Of a DNA stretch of 64,000 bases, positions 21,546-32,099 are shown in pieces. Origin of the DNA: Carallia brachiata (taxonomy: Eukaryota > Streptophyta > Magnoliopsida > Malpighiales > Rhizophoraceae); contig JADCRB010000064.1 in assembly GCA_021464245.1 (NCBI GenBank), positions 1,719,718-1,783,717 on the forward strand, written 5' to 3'. Every line of letters starts with the position of its first letter. The stretch's first letter is position 1. Below the pieces are notes generated by a model. It saw only the letters and a list, made by a program, of their open reading frames with translations, had not been told where the DNA came from and ran no database searches. Both the position numbers and the translations under genes were made by a program.

Positions 21546-21796
21546 ACCTAACGCTACATAAATATAATTAACGAAAATTTTAATAGAAGGGTCAAATTTG
21601 ATTAACGGAAATAACATTTCAAACTAAATTAAGAAAACATTTTAGGTTAAATTTAACAAATGTCAAAAAATTGTAGTAAAATTAATTTTTAAACCATAAA
21701 TGTATTATTACATATTTTTAAATAATTAATAACAAATAATTATATAAATAAAACCGCTAATCCTTTTTGTTTTAAATAAATAAAGGAGTCAAGTAC

Positions 21797-22070
21797 AGTA
21801 CTAATCTTTTGGCTTGAAACCTGTACAAGCTCTTCACTGTGTTTTTTTTTTTTTTTTTTGCTTTTTGTCTAAGCAATCGTCCTGTAATTCAACAGTATTC
21901 AACAAAAATTGTCAAGTCTTACAACACAATTTTCACAAAAAAAAAAAAATTAATCACCCAGTGCCTCGGACTTCTCTATTAGAAAAATACAAATTGCTCG
22001 TATATCACACTAAAGTACGCCTGTACATAACATTAACGAAAAGAGCATGGAAACAGATCTAAAATTCTGC
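21797..22070 (+). repeat. Second copy of the UGT upstream region, distal part
   Basis: Matches 3290-3500: TTTTTGTCTAAGCAATCG, AAATACAAATTGCT(C/T), ATCACAC and GTACATAACATTAA(C/T)GAAAA occur in the same order. It is separated from its proximal part (23253-24862) by about 1.2 kb that includes a MITE. Confidence 0.7.
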
Positions 22071-22639
22071 TCAATTTTTTTTTGTCCGAATAACTTGTAA
22101 ATTGTAATGAGTTTTTAATTTTTTAAGATTACAGTAATGCTTTTTATAATAAAAAAGTAAAATATATATTTTTTAATTTCACATTTTATTAATATTTTAT
22201 ATTTTATTAATATAATTACAAAAAATAAAAAATTTGTTGTTGCAATTCAGATAAAAAATAAGACAAAAAAATTGGAGATCTTCACCTTTTTTTCTAATGA
22301 ATAACAGGGCATTTATGTAATCATTTGGAGGCTAGAAATTTTGTCAAAGAGAAATCACGGCGGGGTTTGTAACTTTGCATGAATTTCCCATTTCTCACTC
22401 AATGACGGAACTTTGTTTATTTATTTTTTTGAGCATCCACGGATCAAATGGTATTTTTGTTCTAATTTTTGCCTTTTCTTTTCCTGCTGAATCAAACTTT
22501 TTCTTGCCATAATGTTTCACTTACTATTAACATCCTTGATACAAGTCAAATCCTATAAGTAAAAATATAAAAAACTGTCTTCTCCATCGGAACTAGTCAT
22601 GCCACTGAAAAGGAGCTTGTAGACCTTCTCTAAGGCTAC
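22071..22639. other. Intergenic DNA inserted in the UGT upstream copy
   Basis: No gene recognised. It has no counterpart in the upstream region of UGT gene 1. Confidence 0.45.
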
Positions 22640-23141
22640 TGGATAAGCATTTTTTTAGTCCTAAACCTTTAGGTTTTTTTACGTTTGAGTTCTAAACCTT
22701 TTTGACATTTCATTTGAATCCTAAACTTTTTGATTTTCTACCAAATTAGTCCCTCTATTTAACAAAAGTGATCAATCTATTAAAAAATTAATTTTAACTT
22801 TACAAAAAATTATTTAAAAAAGATTAAATATATGAATTGAATGTTTTTTGTATAAAAAAATATGCATGTTACCTATTTAATTCGTATATTTGTTGATTAA
22901 AAAAATATTTAATATGCATATTTTGTTGATGAAAAAAATATTTAACTTATGTATTTAAGCTTCTTTAAATGATTTTTATTAAATTAAACTCATTTATTAA
23001 TAAATTGACTACTTTTCGTAATTTAAAGGACTGATATAGTAAAAAATTAAAAAATTTAGAACTCAAATAAAATATTAAAAAAGTTTAGGACTCAAACATA
23101 AAAAAATTTAAAGGTTTAGGATTTTAAAAATGCTTATCCCC
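22640..23141. mobile_element. MULE-type MITE (long TIRs, 9-bp target duplication)
   Basis: The left end GGATAAGCATTTTTTTAGTC + CTAAACCTTTAGG... pairs with the reverse complement of the right end GGATAAGCATTTTTAAAATC + CTAAACCTTTAAA... for more than 110 bp. Flanks are TAAGGCTAC (22631-22639) and TTAGGCTAC (23142-23150), 8 of 9 identical, the target length of Mutator-like elements. 502 bp, no coding capacity. Confidence 0.85.
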
Positions 23142-23252
23142 TTAGGCTACGAGTACGCTGTGATGATCCAGAGAAACGTGTAGTTTCTGAATCTATTGAG
23201 ATGACCGTTTTGGGTACCCAGCTTGGTAGATCCGTACCCCAAACCGAGAAAT

Positions 23253-24862
23253 AAAGCAAGAATTTTTGTTTTTTGTTTAGCGGTTAGAATATATCATTTG
23301 CAATTTAAGTTTTAAAGTTTAGAATAATGTTCTTTTGAATTTAAATTTTAACTTTGTAGAAAAAATAATAAAATAATACTCAGGTAAAAAGTCAATAGGT
23401 TGATATTGTTGTTTGTCGTCAGATCCTTTGAAAAAGATAATAAAAAGATGAATAGTATTTAATAATGTAATCTCGGTTTTCGACTCAATAATAAAATAAA
23501 CAGAACTTATAAGCACTAATAGGAATAAAAAATTATAGCTTAATAGAAAACACAAAAAAAAAAAAGAAAAGAAAAGAAAAAAACCCATCGTAGCAATAAA
23601 TCAGTTGAAAATCCAGCAGAGCACCACCATGAAACCAACGGCGGTAGGTAAAGGCAAAGCTTCAGTGAGAATAGCCTACACAATATCAAAATCTGAGCGA
23701 AACCAGGGTGCTCAAGTTTGTTGGGTGTCTAAGTCTGTTGTGACACTCAATTATATATAAATAAGAAAATATTAATGTGTCAAATTTTAATGTTTTAAAT
23801 AAAATAAATTTGATAATTTATATAATAAGATTGATAATATTTATATTAAAAAATAATAATTTTTAATTTTTATTATAAGATTATCAATTTTAATTTAAAA
23901 ATTATTAATTTTATTTTATTTAAGATACTAACCAAATTTAAAATTTTATACATATTTTAATGCTTTATCTAAATACAGGGGCAGAAGTACGTGGATGGTT
24001 GTGGGGGCAACTGCCCGGCCCCACTGTAAAAAGAAAAAAAATCTATATAATATTGTTAACTTTTGTGTATTATTTTCACTGAAATATTATTTTTATTTCA
24101 TTAATAATTTTTTTTGCCCCTCTAAGTTCACATAATGATTATTTTTTTTGCACCCCACAAACACTGATGGAAATATTGCCCGCAATTAGATCCGCCCCCT
24201 ATCTAAATAGAGTGTCATTATATCTCTAGAATTGGGCATCTATCCGAATATTTTTTTGTGCAACAAGACAGTAATTTTGTGTAACAAGACTGTTATTTTA
24301 TGCAACAAAAAAATACAAAAAAATATAAATTTTTTTTGTTGCACAAAATATCAGTCTTATTACACAAAATTACTATATTATTGCACAAAAAAATATTCGG
24401 GCAGATACTCAATTCTGGCAGCCTAATTTTTTCCATCTAAATATGGCCGTGCAACTAGTTTTTTTTTTTTGAGCTTGCCATGCAACTAGTTGAATTGGCC
24501 GTGGTTATAAAAAAAGCAGACTTCAATCTTTCTCTGTTTCAGCACGAGCACGGTAAACAGCGAAGCAGATTATGTTTCCTTAGTTTTGAGTTGTTAATAT
24601 GATCGATGTCACGTCGTTGAGATTTAGATTGACCGGTGGAAGGTCGGGGCAGGGAATTAGGCGAGAACTTGAGTTGACCAGTCCTGTGTATAGAGGGAGC
24701 CAAAATTGTGGGGCTTCAAATGCAAATCAAAAGTAGTAGACTTAGAAGTACGTAGGAGAGCGAGGAATCATATATAGCAGAAAACTCCCCTGATTCCCTC
24801 TCTTTCTCTTTTTCTAAATTCTATGAGGCTACTCATTTGATAGTTTTGATGCCAACATGCAT
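23253..24862 (+). pseudogene. Second copy of the UGT proximal upstream region, with coding sequence missing
   Basis: Positions 23300-23700 match 3560-3880, and 24500-24862 match 3965-4323, up to and including the bases around the start codon (CTCATTTGATAGTTTTGATG). After that ATG all similarity to the UGT ends and LINE-derived sequence begins. A 700-bp insertion (23710-24480) has no counterpart in gene 1. Both the TATA box and the AC element of gene 1 are altered here. This is a former UGT locus that kept its promoter region and lost its gene. Confidence 0.75.
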
Positions 24863-25172
24863 GAGGGCTCTCTTTTAAAGCTGTGTTCATATCTGCAACT
24901 TGGTTGCTATGGCAGCGGAGGAACAAGTTTGTGTTTAATGAGGAACTTATGACCCCAGCTCAGTTGGTGCATGCCGTGAAAATGAAAGCACCAGAGATAC
25001 ATGGTTTGTGCTCTCCTACGATGCTGCAAGGAAATCTTGACATTAAAAGATCAAGGTACGACAAACTAATAGCTTGGCAGCCTCCTCCTATGGGGTTTAT
25101 AAAACTAAATGTAGATGGAAGTGCTAAAGGGGCTCCAGGTGTAGCTGAAAGAAAACTTGCCATGTCATTGTG
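24863..25172 (+). pseudogene. LINE (non-LTR retrotransposon) C-terminal fragment with RNase H start
   Basis: The frame reads SATWLLWQRRNKFVFNEE, then WQPPPMGFIKLNVDGSAKGA. This is the end of the RT zinc-binding region (W-x-x-W-x-x-R-N-x-x-x-F) and the beginning of the RNase H-like domain (PPxGxxKLNVDGS) of plant L1-type LINEs. The usual AGxGGxIR after it is absent and the frame stops at about 25173. It directly follows the UGT-derived start region. Confidence 0.8.
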
Positions 25173-25813
25173 ACGCGTCACCCTTGTCATATGTCTACTG
25201 TCCACATGGCGTGGCCATGTGGACATACTCAACATAAAAGTGCAACAGTGAATTTTGACAAACGGGGCAAACGCCGATGGAGTCCATGGTTTTTAAACTC
25301 TAACCGGCCTCTAACCCGAACAAGAGAACCGATCAACGACTCAACAATTAAATCGAGAGTTGACGGTTTAACCATCGGGTAAATAATTTTAATTTATTTC
25401 TTTAATTTTTAGGTCCCAAAGTCTTCGAGCCTACTGAACTATCTTGGAATGGCCAGGCCCGGTAAAGTATCATGGACCTGACCTGCAATGTTAATTTAAT
25501 TAAATACAATACAACTAAGAGGCCCCACTAGGTTAACTTGGTTTTATAGCAAGAGCATTCCCTTTCTCTTTTGTCTATAATCGATATCGGACCCCATCCC
25601 CCTTAGAGAATCCTATATCCGTTAAAAACAAGGGAGAGGGATGCGTGAGTGGTGTTTAGCCGTTGCACTTCATGGATTTTAATCCCACATTGATAAAAAA
25701 GTTATGGAATGGTGTTTCCACTAATAAAATGATAGCCACCTACACACTTGCATTTTATCTCAATTGAGCCATGTAGCCTGAGAGAGCGGATTCATATAGT
25801 TGCTTCGAACCAA
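25173..25813. other. Intergenic DNA before element A
   Basis: Contains a perfect 11-bp palindrome with a 3-bp loop, GTCCACATGGC-GTG-GCCATGTGGAC (25200-25224). No gene is recognised; the 70-codon frame at 25170-25382 has no known motif. Confidence 0.5.
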
Positions 25814-25818
25814 GCCAT

Positions 25819-26804
25819 TGTCACAGGCATAAATTTTGAGTTTGCAACAGTTAAATTCGAAAGTACAAATTATAAATTACAAATAAAAATTTAAAATAAA
25901 AGAAAATTTAAGTGAGGTTGATTTTCGTAGATCCTCCGATTAGTGTTCCTTGGTAACTCTGTCAAGGGCTGCACGAGCTTAATTTTGACAGAAATAATTT
26001 TCGCAGTTTTATCTTGAACTGGGTAGACTGAAATTAGATCTGATGTAGACGTTTGGACTACGGTTAAGAACCGCAGAGATTTGATCTGACTCGATTTGGC
26101 TTGATTTCACCGAGGATTGAAGGGACTTGTTATCGGATGAGGTGCCTAAACTTTACTGAGGGCCGTATGAGGCTTGATTTCAACCAGATCTGTAATATTT
26201 TGATATTTTTAGATCTATGTTCTCATAAATTCAGATCTAAAGCGATCATAGAATATAAACCCAAAACTAAACTTAGAAATGGATACAACAAATTTTTTGG
26301 GGTTTATACCTGAAATATCTGTTAAAAAGGAGTTAGGAGAGTTTACCGCACAGTAAAAACATGTAGAAAAAGGAACAATTTTGTTCAGAGATTTTCAAAA
26401 TTTTTTTTCTCTCAAATTTTCTGTATTTTTCTGTTTATAGATTTGCTGAATGATCAGGGGAAGGATACACTCAGAGTACAAAAATGTAAGAGAAGGGTGG
26501 TAATGGAATTGAAATTTTTTTGCAACTTTCTGTAATTGCCTTTTTTTTTTTTTATCAATGCCTTTGCAAGATTTTGGATCGATCTATTTATAGGCCAAGG
26601 GAATTTACTATTCTACCTAACTTAGCCAGCCAATCTTGAAGAAAATGTAGCAGGCGCATGGATTTTCCATACTAGTTTGAAAATGCACAAATTTGCCAGC
26701 CAAGTTTGAAGGAAATGCATGGATTTTGTCAACCAAATTTGAAGATGCTCAATGTCATGCAGCATGTGGGTTTACTTTTCAACAACTTTTTTTAATTGTT
26801 TACA
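25819..26804 (-). repeat. 3' LTR of element A
   Basis: 986 bp, TGTCACAGG...TGTTTACA on the plus strand. In sense it carries CTATAAATAG (plus-strand reverse complement near 26590), a plausible TATA box. It matches the 5' LTR throughout, with indels in the poly-T tracts. Confidence 0.95.
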
Positions 26805-26835
26805 AATGCCCCATCTTCAAGGGTCGGTGAGGAAG
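26805..26835 (-). other. Polypurine tract of element A
   Basis: In sense, CTTGAAGATGGGGCATT directly precedes the 3' LTR start TGTAAACA. Element B has the homologous CTTGAAGTGGAGGCATT. Confidence 0.8.
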
Positions 26836-27988
26836 AACGTTGCGGTCGTGATCCAAACTGAATCTTGAAGTCTAGTTTGAAACTTGAGATATTTTGATGA
26901 ACACTGAATGTTGAAGTCTTCTGACTCCGTCTATGCCTAACTGTTGTTGGATTGCAATAGGAATCTGATACGATCTTGAGGAAGTCAGCAATCCAGCCAA
27001 TATAGAAATTGAACTCTTGGCTCTAAGTGACGTCGAGCTTCCATAACTTGCAAAAAAAATTTTATATGTCTTGAAGCTCTATAACTCCGGTGAGAATGAT
27101 CCAGTAGGCAAAGAACTTGAACCTTCACATGAGGAAGGCCTAAGACAACAAAACTTCAAGGCCTGCACATAGAGAGACGGGCTATAATAATGATTCTAAA
27201 GTCTACTCTGATGTAAGGAGAGTAGTTGGAACTTCCCTCTACGTCGCCGCATCCAAAGGAAAATGAGGATGATTGTAGCTTCTTATCCCTTTGTGGTAGA
27301 TGTGCACTAAGGAGAGTAGTTGGAATTCCATGACACTGATGGCATTGTAAAAGGAGTTTTGAGGACTTTTAGAGATCCCTCGAGCAGGATTACTCCTTTT
27401 TTTTTAACTTGTGCGCCTCCAACTTCTTGATCAATGAATTTCCTAAGACAAGTGTAGAGATTAGCCATTTTCTTTTTGAGAAAAAGAAGAGCTGAGAGGT
27501 GAGTGCTATGATTCGAGCATGCAGGATATATATACATACACCAAAAATTTCTTTTTTTTGAAAAGTCAAAAGAAGGTACGTAGAATCTAGTAGAGTCCTC
27601 TACATCCCTTTCCCGCATAAGAGACAAAAGAGGCAGCGGTTGACACGCGTCACGAAAGTCGTTACCGTATGCTGTAGAAGTCGTTACCATATACTGTAGA
27701 AGTCGTTACCGTATGCTGCTAAAGTCGTTGCGCCTTATCTTGTCAGCCATCCTAGTGGGGCCCAAGGCGCAGCTCCATGTCAAGCCCGGCGTCGTCCGGT
27801 GGGCCAATGATGTTGACGTCGCTGGAGCCTTTTGACTGGTTGATGCTACTGGAATATTCTGGAAAGAGAGGTAAAGTTTCGCCAGAATGATTTCTTTCTG
27901 CTAGGAAAGCTCCTCTTGAACTTAAAGACTTAGGAGGGATGAACCCTTGGCTGACTCCGTAAGACCACCAGGACCAGTACGCATGCTT
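26836..27988 (-). other. 3' tail region of element A
   Basis: The part next to the PPT is homologous to element B (GACTTCAACATTCA, then CTCAAGTTTCAA). A 22-bp repeat, AAGTCGTTACCGTATGCTGTAG, occurs about 3.5 times at 27656-27735. A 127-codon minus frame (27307-27690) is open but shows no known domain, so I leave it unassigned. Confidence 0.6.
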
Positions 27989-28396
27989 CTATAGGCTACG
28001 TCTTTGATCAACATACCGTGGAGAGGCCATTGCAGTGGTAGAACTTGGATCTGCTTCATTTGAGGGTGAAGCTTTACCGGTGAGATCTACTATAAAACAG
28101 CAGCCTGTGTTTTGGAAATAGCATCTCTCAGCGCCGCTCTCTCCCTGTTTCTCCAATTTTGGAACCAAAAATATACATTTTTCTTTGACTGCCCCTAGCC
28201 GGCACAATTGTGAGACAAGTTGGAGAATCTGTGAAGAGTTAGGGACAATACCTCCATTGTTGTAGAAGAACTCCTCCAAAATTTGCAGTTGCGCCATAGT
28301 TGGGTGTCATCTTTTTTGAGGTGACCTTTCTTCTTCTTTAACCTGTTGTTCTGCAGATGGTTCCAATTTTTTATTGTAGAGGAGCAAAGGTTTCAT
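27989..28396 (-). pseudogene. Extra ORF of element A: WUSCHEL-related (WOX-like) homeodomain remnant
   Basis: From an ATG at 28396 (minus) the frame reads MKPLLLYNKKLEPSAEQQ, then KEEERSPQKR, a TGA (28307-28309) where WOX homeodomains have Trp (R-W-x-P-T), and HPTMAQLQILEEFFYNNGG. It continues PNSSQILQLVSQLCRLGAV. After a one-base frameshift at about 28176-28183, the next frame reads NVYFWFQNWRNRERAAL, the recognition helix with invariant W-F-Q-N. Spacing (x-x-G-x-x-x-P-x-x-x-Q-I, then L-x-x-x-G, then N-V-x-x-W-F-Q-N) fits WOX rather than other homeodomain classes. A second frame change leads to a tail SNEADPSSTTAMA that is also present in element B. WOX proteins are plant DNA-binding transcription factors; a role in the element is inference. 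This copy cannot make the full protein. Confidence 0.78.
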
Positions 28397-28463
28397 ATGC
28401 TGGGAAGACTGGAGCGAGATTGAAGTAGAGACTCAGATTCAAACTCACAATCGGTTTTATATT

Positions 28464-28770
28464 TTTGGGCCGTTCACAGTTTATACTCATGCGGGTCAGG
28501 AGTTGGATTGGATTTTGAACTTGGGTTCTAGATTGTGTCTGGAAATTGGGATTTTTGGGTTTTAGGTTTTGGATTGGATTTAGGTTTTTGGGCTTAGGTT
28601 TTGTGTTTGGGTTTTGAATTGGACTTGAGTTTTTGGGCTTCTAGATTTGGGCACGAGTGTTTGGGTTTTAGATCTGAACTTTGGTTTTTAGGCTTTGGAG
28701 TTGAGCTTAAGTTTTTGGATTTGGACTCAAGTGTTTGGGCTTAGACTTTCGGGTTTAAATTTCGTTTGGG
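28464..28770 (-). repeat. CCAAATCC-type degenerate repeat and one TATAAA unit in element A
   Basis: In sense the sequence is a run of CCCAAAnnCCAAATCC-like words (28500-28770). It ends in one unit reading CCGCATGAGTATAAACTGTG (about 28472-28500). Element B has the same layout, with the unit expanded to about 28 copies. Confidence 0.75.
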
Positions 28771-28870
28771 CTCTCAGATTTTTTTTTGACTTTTTTTGTT
28801 TTTTTTATTTTCCTTTTCTTTTGATTTTTCTTTTTTTTTGATTTTTCTTTTTAAAAAAAAAAAAACATAT
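28771..28870 (-). other. Purine-rich tract after pol in element A
   Basis: Nearly all A/G in element sense. A matching purine-rich tract follows the pol remnant in element B (47653-47815). Confidence 0.7.
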
Positions 28871-29965
28871 TTACACATAATACTGCTTCAAAAATTTACC
28901 ATTAATTGGGTCAATTCGGACGCATTCTTGGTCTGACAGCATGTAAGCGTTGTAGGTATAGGCCTTCTGCACTAAGTATGGCCCGTCCCATTTGGAAGTA
29001 AGCTTGTCATCAGGCCGGTGCTTCATGTTGATGAGTCGTCGTACTGCAAGAACAAGATTGCCAACTTGAAAAGATCGAGGGCGAACTCTGCGGTTGAACG
29101 TGTTGGTGGGCCGTGCTTGGTAGCATTCGAATTTCTGTTGTGCTTCGAGTCTCCTTTCATCAAGGGCTTCTAACTCATCCAGACGTAGGCGAGCATTCTC
29201 CTCCTATGTGAGTCCTTCCAGAACAGCCATGCGCAAAAATGGAATTTGTTTTATAATGGCAGTATTGCTTTGACACCGTAGACAAGTCAGTATGGCGTCG
29301 CCTATGTTGGGGTCTGGTAAGTTGTGCAATATGCCCATAATGCCTCTAGAATTCTGTCATGCCAATCTCTTTTTGATTTAGAGACTACCTTCCACAATAT
29401 GTTGCATAAGGTCTTGTTGAATGCTTCAGTCAAACTGTTAGCTGGGGCATTGTACATGGATGATTTGCACTACTTGAATTTGAACTTCTCGCAGAGCTTG
29501 CCCATCAAGCTATTGTAGAATTTCTTGCCGTTACCAGTAATGATGAACCGAGGAACTCCATAGCTATAGATCAGATGAGTCCGGATGAAGTTGACAACAT
29601 GTTCCTTCTTTACTTGCCTTAGTGGAATAGCTTCAGCCCATTTTGAGAAGTAGACTGTTGCTACGAGGATGTAAAGGTGACTTAGGGATGACTTTGGCAA
29701 GGGTCCTACTAAGTCGAGACCCCAAGCTTCAAAGAGCCAGGACGAGACAGTTGAATGCAGTGGCTCCGGTGGTTGATGTATGTAATTAGCATAAAATTGA
29801 CAAGCTTGAAAGGTTTTAGCAAACTTAATGGAATCACATACCATAATTGGTCAGTAGTATCCCATCCTTCTGAGCTGAAAGTGCAACTTAGGCCCTGATT
29901 GATGTCCGCCACAAACACCAGATTGTGCTTCAGCAAGAGCTTGTTTTGCCTCTTCATTGCCTAGG
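28871..29965 (-). pseudogene. Integrase of element A, inactive
   Basis: Order in sense: a zinc-finger-like part (GVCGGHQSGPKLHFQ, then CQACQF), the core WGLDLVGPLPKSSLSHLYIL with its first Asp intact, then VVNFIRTHLIYSYGVPRFII. The second catalytic Asp, normally in ITDNG, reads ITGNG at about 29525, so Asp is replaced by Gly. Stops follow after LCEKFKFK (29470). The C-terminus is preserved as KLTSKWDGPYLVQKAYTYNA, ending QYYV at a stop at 28871. Element B retains this C-terminal end. Confidence 0.88.
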
Positions 29966-30185
29966 CAGCGAAGTAAAACTCCATCAAAAGACCTTCGATA
30001 TAGAGCATCCTTGAGATATATAAGACGAGGAGCTCGTCGTTGAATTTCTGTCTTTTGAATACGATTTTCGGGCAGTTCATATACTGTAGGTAGTCAATGA
30101 TTGGTTGGCGCCAATCCTTGTCCTCCGCAAGACGTACAAATACAGCATTGGCTGCTGTAGTTTCTTCATCATCCTTCTGCGGCAC

Positions 30186-30612
30186 GATTCATTTCTGGCA
30201 TACAGCAACAACTGTAGCCTGGATTTCTGACTTTGCAAGAGAAGTCTCCAGGTTAGCCAACGCGTCTGTTTGAGCATTTTCTCGTCAAGGCACATGCTCC
30301 AAGGTGATGCTTTCAAATTCATCCATTAGCTATCGAGCACGCTGATGGTAAGACGCAAGGTCCTCTTTCTTCACATCATACAATCCTGTACGTTGGTTAA
30401 TGACGAGCTGGGAATCTCCATAGACTTCTATAGTTAGAATATTTATATCGACAGCTATTTGAAGACCAATGATTAAAGCCTAGTATTCAAAAACATTGTT
30501 TGAACATAACTTACCAAGAATGATAGCATATGGTGGTATTTATCCTTGAGGAGTGACAAATACTATGCCGGCACCAGCACCATCATGCCTTGCTGCACCA
30601 TCAAAGAATATC
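30186..30612 (-). pseudogene. Second (archaeal-type) RNase H of element A
   Basis: A single frame reads IFFDGAARHDGAGAGIVFVT, FEY-stop-ALIIGLQIAVD, EVYGDSQLVINQRTGLYDV and NAQTDALANLETSLAKSEIQ. The four acidic positions of RNase H (D in FDGA, E in FEY, D in GDSQ, D in DALA) are present, but four in-frame stops interrupt it. A second RNase H between RT-RNase H and integrase marks the Tat lineage. Confidence 0.85.
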
Positions 30613-30614
30613 GT

Positions 30615-32033
30615 TCATAATGGCAGTGTCTCAATGTAAAAGACCTCTTCATCCGGAACATCATCTGTGAACTTCCAATCCGACGGAATAGGGTGATCTG
30701 CCAATAAATCTGCTAGTGCTTGTCCCTTTACTGCTTTCTGGGGCACGTAGACAATGTCGTAGCTATATAGAATTACTGCCCATTTGGCAAGTCGTCCTGA
30801 CAAGACTGGTCTAGATAAGATATATTTGATAGGATCAGCTCTGGCAATGGGACGTATCGTGTGAGCCTGCATGTAGTGCTTTAGCTTATCAATAGCGAAG
30901 AACAGGGCTAGACATGTCTTCTTGATAGGAGAGTAGTTCAGCTTTGGACCATTCAAGGTTCTGCTCAAGTTGTACAGGGCAACTTCCTTTCCCTGCTCAT
31001 TTTCCTGTGCAAGTAGGGCTCCCAATGACCTTTCCTGTGCGGCAATATAGAGAATCAACGACTTTCCTTGAATTGGAGCACTCAGGACTGGTGGATTGGA
31101 AAGATACTTCTTTATGCTCTCGAAGGCTTTGCTGCAAGCTTCGTCCCACTCGAAGTTAACATCATTCTTCATCAGCCGATGGAAAGGTTGACACCTCTCA
31201 ACTAAGTTGGAGATGAAACGGCGAATGTAGGCCAGTTTTCCTTGTAGACTTCGTAGCTCGTGCAGGTTTTTAGGTTCAAGCATCTTTTGAATTGCCTCAA
31301 CCTTTGACTGATCAACTTCGATTCCACGATGGCGCACCACGAACCCAATAAACTTGCCTGATGTGACACTGAATGCACACTTGAAAGGTTTCATTTTGAG
31401 TTGATGTTTGCGAAGTCTTTCAAACACCGTTTTGAGATCCTCGAGATGGTCTTTGCGCTCCTTAGTCTTTACCACTAAGTCATCAACATAATATTCTACA
31501 ATCTTGTGCAGCATGTCATCAAAATTTTTTTGCATAACATGCTGGTAAGTGGCACCAGCATTTTTTAATCCGAATGGCATAACTTTGTAACAATATATAC
31601 TTTTTGGGGTGCAGAATGCCGTCAACTCCTCATCCTCTAGTGCCATGTTGATCTAGTTATAGCCTGAAGAACCATCCATGAAGGAAAATGCTTCGTGGCC
31701 CGTTGTTGCATCGACTATGATCTCTGTTATGGATAACAGAAAGTTATCTTTTGGACAGGCTCTGTTAAGATCTTGAAAGTCAACACATACCCTTAGCTGC
31801 TCATTTTTCTTTCTGGCTGGGACGACATTTGCAATCCACGTTGGGTAGGTAACCTCCCGGATGAAGCCAATATTGATCAGCTTGTTGACCTCCTCCTCAA
31901 TTTGTGGAATAAGCTCCGGGCAGAACCGTCGCTGTGCTTGTTTGACTGGATGAACACTCTTTTTTACTGCTAGGCGGTGTACTACAATCTTCGGGTCAAG
32001 TCCGGACATTTTTTTGTAACTGCATGTAAACAT
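30615..32033 (-). pseudogene. Reverse transcriptase and RNase H of element A
   Basis: RT starts around VNKLINIGFIREVTYPTWIA, then RVCVDFQDLNRACPKDNF. After SGYN a TAG (31650-31652) replaces the usual Gln. It continues KVMPFGLKNAGATYQHVMQK and the catalytic EYYVDDLVVKT. The connection and RNase H follow (LQGKLAYIRRFISNL, FEWDEACSKAF, LSAPIQGKSLILYIAAQERS, LNYSPIKKTCLALFFAIDKL). Apart from the one nonsense codon this is the best-preserved part of the element (343 codons open downstream). Confidence 0.93.
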
Positions 32034-32099
32034 GTCCCTGTATTGACTTAATACTTGGACATATTCCTGCTCTTCTTCTGGTGTAAGTAAAGAACTTAC

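Larger units (their letters stand above)
20270..21695. mobile_element. MULE-like element with long terminal inverted repeats and captured sequence (Pack-MULE type)
   Basis: The left end GGTTTAAAAATCAATCTTAT...CTACAATTTTTTGG and the reverse complement of the right end GGTTTAAAAATTAATTTTAC...CTACAATTTTTTGA pair over the first 50 bp. The pairing continues imperfectly for about 200 bp (TGTTAAATTT..., then a CGTGTCAT / GACGCGTCAT region). The interior is more GC-rich and holds a transporter-like fragment and a 52-bp tandem repeat. No transposase is visible. Long TIRs plus a host-gene fragment fit a Pack-MULE. I could not confirm a 9-bp target duplication in the AT-rich flanks. Confidence 0.65.

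Noticed and set aside
27307..27690. 127-codon minus frame in the tail of element A as a further accessory gene
   Set aside because: No homology to element B at this place and no domain; kept only as a comment.
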